Positions 7,640 to 10,040 of a stretch of DNA of 10,040 nucleotides are shown here, piece after piece (the stretch's first letter is position 1; each line of letters opens with the position of its first letter). The DNA comes from Euperipatoides rowelli. Taxonomy: Eukaryota; Onychophora; Udeonychophora; Euonychophora; Peripatopsidae. The notes beneath the pieces were generated by a model. The model was given only the letters and a program-made list of their open reading frames with translations, ran no database searches and was not told the DNA's origin. Position numbers and translations under genes: made by a program. The DNA lies in NCBI GenBank assembly GCA_003024985.2, contig PXIH01S0055490.1, one strand, 5' to 3'.

Positions 7640-7712
7640 CGCCTTCCCCCCTTTCCACCTTCACCCCTTCCCTTTTTTTTGTTGTTGTTTTTTTCTTTCT
7701 TTTTCTCTCTCT
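7640..7712 (+). repeat. Pyrimidine tract / CT microsatellite
   Basis: A run of almost pure C and T: C-rich first (CCTTCCCCCCTTTCC), then T-rich with GTTGTTG, ending in (CT)n at about 7699-7710. It may be ordinary simple sequence, the end of the LINE 3' UTR, or target DNA. Some Tx1-clade families are known to insert into TC-type microsatellites. Confidence 0.75.
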
Positions 7713-7741
7713 CTATTGGTTTAAAATGAGAAAGAAATTTT

Positions 7742-7837
7742 ATACTCCGATCTAGGGATTCCTTTTTCAATCCCTAGAATTTTCAGATGAATCAGGAGTA
7801 TGATCGAAATGTATACAGAGATCGTCGATCATGCTCC
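7742..7837 (+). repeat. Cluster of overlapping inverted repeats
   Basis: Stem TCTAGGGATT (7751-7760) pairs perfectly with AATCCCTAGA (7769-7778). It is nested inside ATACTCC (7742-7748) pairing with GGAGTAT (7795-7801). The right arm is reused: GGAGTATGATCG (7795-7806) pairs with CGATCATGCTCC (7826-7837) with one T-G pair. The alternative foldings exclude each other. No gene is seen here; it may be the remnant of a small mobile element. Confidence 0.6.
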
Positions 7838-7973
7838 CTTTTCATTGAACCAACCAGAGTTGGTCTCGATTCTATATGTTCAAATAGATATTTGTGAATA
7901 GTGTTTTGTGTTTCAGCAAGGATTCTATGTACTGGTCTTTGCGGAGGCACTAATTGACACAAATAGATAGATA

Positions 7974-7992
7974 ATACTCGAATTTCGAGTAT
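7974..7992 (+). repeat. 19-bp perfect palindrome
   Basis: ATACTCGAATTTCGAGTAT has 9-bp arms around a central T. Its outer ATACTC matches the arm at 7742-7747. Function unknown; it may belong to the same repeat unit as the inverted-repeat cluster upstream. Confidence 0.7.
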
Positions 7993-8283
7993 GTATCAAT
8001 GAGGTCTGAAAAGGAGAGAGGAAGGGAACTGGGGGAATTCTTTGTTCTTTCTTTCCTTTTCTTTTTAAATATTTTTGACTTCAACCTTGAACATATACCT
8101 GCTCACCAAGTAATATACACTGATATTTTTTGACCCCTCTCGAAATATATATTCTGTATTGAATGATTGTGGCATAAATGAGTCAATAAATGGCAACCAC
8201 AAGAATGTGAAACTAGTACATAAATGTTTACCATTTGTCTCTGTCTTATATGTGATTAGAAGTGATATTTAATAATGAGAATT
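7993..8283. other. Non-coding stretch, no recognised feature
   Basis: It contains a short pyrimidine-rich run at about 8039-8067 and otherwise AT-rich sequence with frequent stops in all frames. No gene, RNA or clear repeat is seen. Confidence 0.5.
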
Positions 8284-8325
8284 AAAAAAAAAAAAAATTC
8301 TGCATTTTTTTTTTTTTTTTTTTTT
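8284..8325 (+). repeat. A14 / T21 homopolymer junction
   Basis: Fourteen A (8284-8297), a 7-base spacer, then 21 T (8305-8325) form a foldback. It could be the poly(A) tails of two retro-inserted sequences in opposite orientation, or slipped simple sequence. Homopolymer lengths are error-prone in assemblies. Confidence 0.8.
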
Positions 8326-8429
8326 AGTATTATTTTAATCATTTAAATTTTGATTAAATCTGAAGGGTTGGATTTGAGATTCTTCGGGATTGAGGCAGAG
8401 TCGGATCATCTCTTCATGCTGCAGTGTGA

Positions 8430-8705
8430 CTTGAAGGTAATTGTACTGCATTGCAGAGTGTAGATTGGACCTCAAGAACCATGGAATGGACACCACTTGG
8501 GTTTGTGCGATTTGCTTCTGTCCAGGATGAGTTGACTGACTGGTGTGAGGGAGGAGGCCTGTGATGGGCCCAAGTTCTTGTTGCTAGTAACATCTCCCCT
8601 CTGAAATTTATCGAGTGGGAGGAGTCTTTTCTTGCTCAGGGGGAGGCTATGCCTATGAATGGCCGCTGGGCCTCTGTCTGGGTGGACTCATGTAATTACA
8701 AATAC
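8430..8705 (+). pseudogene. Possible decayed coding fragment, unrecognised
   Basis: One frame stays open from the stop at 8427 to a TAA near 8706 apart from a single TGA at 8562. The reading has a protein-like composition, for example MEWTPLGFVRFASVQDELTD and, after the TGA, PLKFIEWEESFLAQGE. GC content is higher than in the flanks. I do not recognise a family; an old retroelement or exon remnant is possible, and chance is not excluded. The 12-mer TCTTCGGGATTG occurs at both 8381-8392 and 8740-8751, flanking this block. Confidence 0.22.
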
Positions 8706-8775
8706 TAAGATTAATTGGAACTTGCCTGACCTCCTGATCTCTTCGGGATTGGTGTGTAGTATTCTAGCACTTTGA

Positions 8776-9198
8776 ACAGTACTAGGGGATGGAAGTTCAT
8801 TCACATACTGGAGCACTCCTTGGTTCTCTTTGCAGTTTCCTCTCCCCTCCCTGGTCATCTTCCTTGACTGGTGGGAGGTGTTATGTCTAAGTAACCCAGA
8901 ATATTTTGGAACTTTGTCTGTTTTAAATTCGGTTACTGCATGGGTTAATCGGTCATACTGCTTTGTAAGTACAAAATTGCGTTTTGTTTCCTGGACAAGC
9001 AATTGTGGATCTAGATTAGATTTTCGCCTTGATGGTGAGATTCTCAGTTTCTCATTTGACTGTTTAAAGATTCAATTAGTAAATTATAATTTGTACAAGT
9101 GGACAGATCATGTTCAAGCAGATCAATGTCAAATAGAGTCTGATGCTATGGCAGGAACTCTTTTAGGAGGGTTTGTGCAGTGGTGTCAGGTGTTATAA
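8776..9198 (+). other. 140-codon open frame, unrecognised, possibly retroelement remnant
   Basis: The frame is open from after a TGA at 8773 to a TAA at 9196-9198, long for this AT-rich stretch, but without an early ATG. Segments such as LRFVSWTSNCGSRLDFRLDG and EILSFSFDCLKIQLVNYNLY look loosely like the strands after the LQE motif of LINE endonucleases (Gly-Arg-like turn, then LVN-Y). The catalytic motifs are absent. It could be a degraded LINE fragment or simply non-coding DNA. Confidence 0.2.
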
Positions 9199-9540
9199 AT
9201 AGCTGGTTGGTTCTTTAACCTTAGAATACCATGCTAGAAACATTTAGTTTCTATCTTGGGCATGATTTTTTTTTTCTCTTTCTCTTTTTCTTTCTACAAA
9301 TATGAAATAAATGTATTTTCAAATTTATGTTATCCTAGATAAGTCCCAGACGAATGAATGATGGTTAACTGTTTGTTAATTTATGTGTTGTACTGTATCT
9401 GTTAAATGTCTAAAACTAGTTAGCAATGTTTTTTTTTTTTTCTTATTTATCCACATCTCATTAATCCTATCCCCTTTATCATTCATCTCCTTTTCACATC
9501 CTCCCTCCCCTCTCAGCTATATTTCAAGGTGAATCTTTCT
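9199..9540. other. Non-coding, pyrimidine-rich stretch
   Basis: It holds a 7-bp hairpin (TAGAAAC 9235-9241 with GTTTCTA 9247-9253), a T/C tract at about 9267-9296, AATAAA at 9306-9311, a T run near 9429-9440 and a second pyrimidine tract at about 9471-9514 ending TCTCAG. The last could act as a 3' splice site, but no supported exon follows it. No gene is seen. Confidence 0.45.
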
Positions 9541-9856
9541 TAAAGAGGGTTAAAATCCCGCCCTGAAATATTGCATAGTGTTTTTTATTGGGGTGTATAC
9601 CCCGTACACTGAGATTCCTATACCTCCTGTTCCTTTGATGAGGATGTGGTTCCTCGGCTTGCTTTTAGCAAATACTCTGGGGGCCACCTTTTCCTTATCC
9701 TGTATGAGGTCATTAAGTTGATTTACTACAGTGGAGCTTGTATCCCCCTTTTTCCTCTTCCTTTTCCCCGGTCGGGGGTAGCCGACCAGGGATTAGGGAT
9801 CCTCTGCAGATTTCATTTACACCAACATATACTTTATTTGTTATATTATTAGGGAA
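9541..9856. other. Non-coding stretch with small hairpins
   Basis: It contains short perfect stems: GGGGT/ACCCC (9590-9603), GAGGA/TCCTC near 9640-9655 and GGTCGG/CCGACC (9770-9787). A 68-codon frame at 9646-9852 has no recognisable domain and crosses a pyrimidine run, so it is not called as a gene. The features resemble an intron or 5' leader rather than coding sequence. Confidence 0.35.
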
Positions 9857-9888
9857 TGCTAATTTTTATCTTTTTGTTTGTTTTGCAG
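9857..9888 (+). promoter_or_regulatory. Candidate 3' splice site (branch point, pyrimidine tract, AG)
   Basis: TGCTAAT at 9857-9863 fits the metazoan branch-point consensus. It is followed by an almost unbroken U-rich tract and TTTTGCAG with AG at 9887-9888, about 26 bases from the branch A. Each part fits well, but the call cannot be proven without transcripts. Confidence 0.5.
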
Positions 9889-10040
9889 AAGCTATAGAAG
9901 TACATCATGTTATTTGAAATTAAGCATCAGAGCGCATTGGACTGTTGTATGTTCCCCGGTTGCTGGCATGAAAATGGTGACCGATTGGTCTAAGTCAACC
10001 TTTATTCGTTACTCTCCTGCTCGGCCTGCAATTTCTGGGA
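9889..10040 (+). CDS. Possible exon start, 3' partial, product unknown
   Basis: Directly after the candidate acceptor, the frame with codons starting at 9890 is open to the window end (about 50 codons), while the other two frames close quickly. It has in-frame ATGs at 9968 and 9974; the latter gives MVTDWSKSTFIRYSPARPAI. No domain is recognised. It could be an internal exon, the first coding exon of a gene, or the start of another retroelement ORF1. GC content rises here relative to the upstream tract. Confidence 0.3.

Noticed and set aside
7504-7755. Open frames of 69-83 codons after the LINE
   Set aside because: They run through a pyrimidine microsatellite giving Phe/Leu/Ser-rich peptide, with no domain; chance frames.
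9517-9528. A 12-base microexon between TCTCAG and a GTGAAT donor
   Set aside because: Only short splice-like strings support it; nothing links it to the flanking sequence.

Overview
This is an animal (metazoan) nuclear genome window, AT-rich and non-bacterial. It carries TTAGGG-type (CCCTAA on this strand) telomere-like repeats, a full two-ORF non-LTR retrotransposon (LINE), simple pyrimidine tracts, long A and T runs, and splice-site-like signals. TTAGGG-type repeats are common in vertebrates, molluscs, annelids, echinoderms and cnidarians and unusual for insects, but a short interstitial array cannot fix the taxon.

Layout. Bases 2-145 read as the last coding piece of a possible class A GPCR: a seventh-transmembrane-like segment with an NPxxY motif, with a polyadenylation-type hexamer overlapping the stop. 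At 227-343 lies an interstitial telomere-like array of about 19 units. It abuts, within one or two bases, the first of about four tandem 190-205 bp monomers (345 to about 1125). Each monomer opens with the same small palindrome, and together they look like the promoter/5' UTR of the LINE. ORF1 (1126-3258) is a 710-aa RNA-binding protein with a CCHC zinc knuckle. After a 104-bp AT-rich spacer comes ORF2 (3363-7275): an APE-type endonuclease, a reverse transcriptase with YADD, and a C-terminal CCHC zinc finger. The ORF1 layout and the RT motifs point to the Tx1 branch of the L1 superfamily. ORF1 would bind the element RNA, and ORF2 would nick target DNA and copy that RNA into it.

ORF2 is broken in two ways. 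One TAA nonsense codon sits inside the endonuclease domain at 3573. An exact 261-bp duplication (5018-5278 and 5280-5540) is separated by a single N at 5279; it shifts the frame and is most simply an unmerged contig overlap. Apart from those two faults the frame is open for about 1216 codons, so the element is young or nearly intact.

Downstream, the 3' UTR holds a direct repeat whose two copies can each form a hairpin with an AGCA loop. From about 7640 to the end the sequence is mostly non-coding: a pyrimidine microsatellite, a cluster of strong inverted repeats (7742-7992), an A14/T21 junction (8284-8325), a stretch with unusually open but unrecognised frames (8430-9198), and pyrimidine tracts. 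At the right edge is a good 3' splice-site candidate (AG at 9887-9888) followed by a frame open to the window end. The right boundary of the LINE and any target-site duplication could not be defined.
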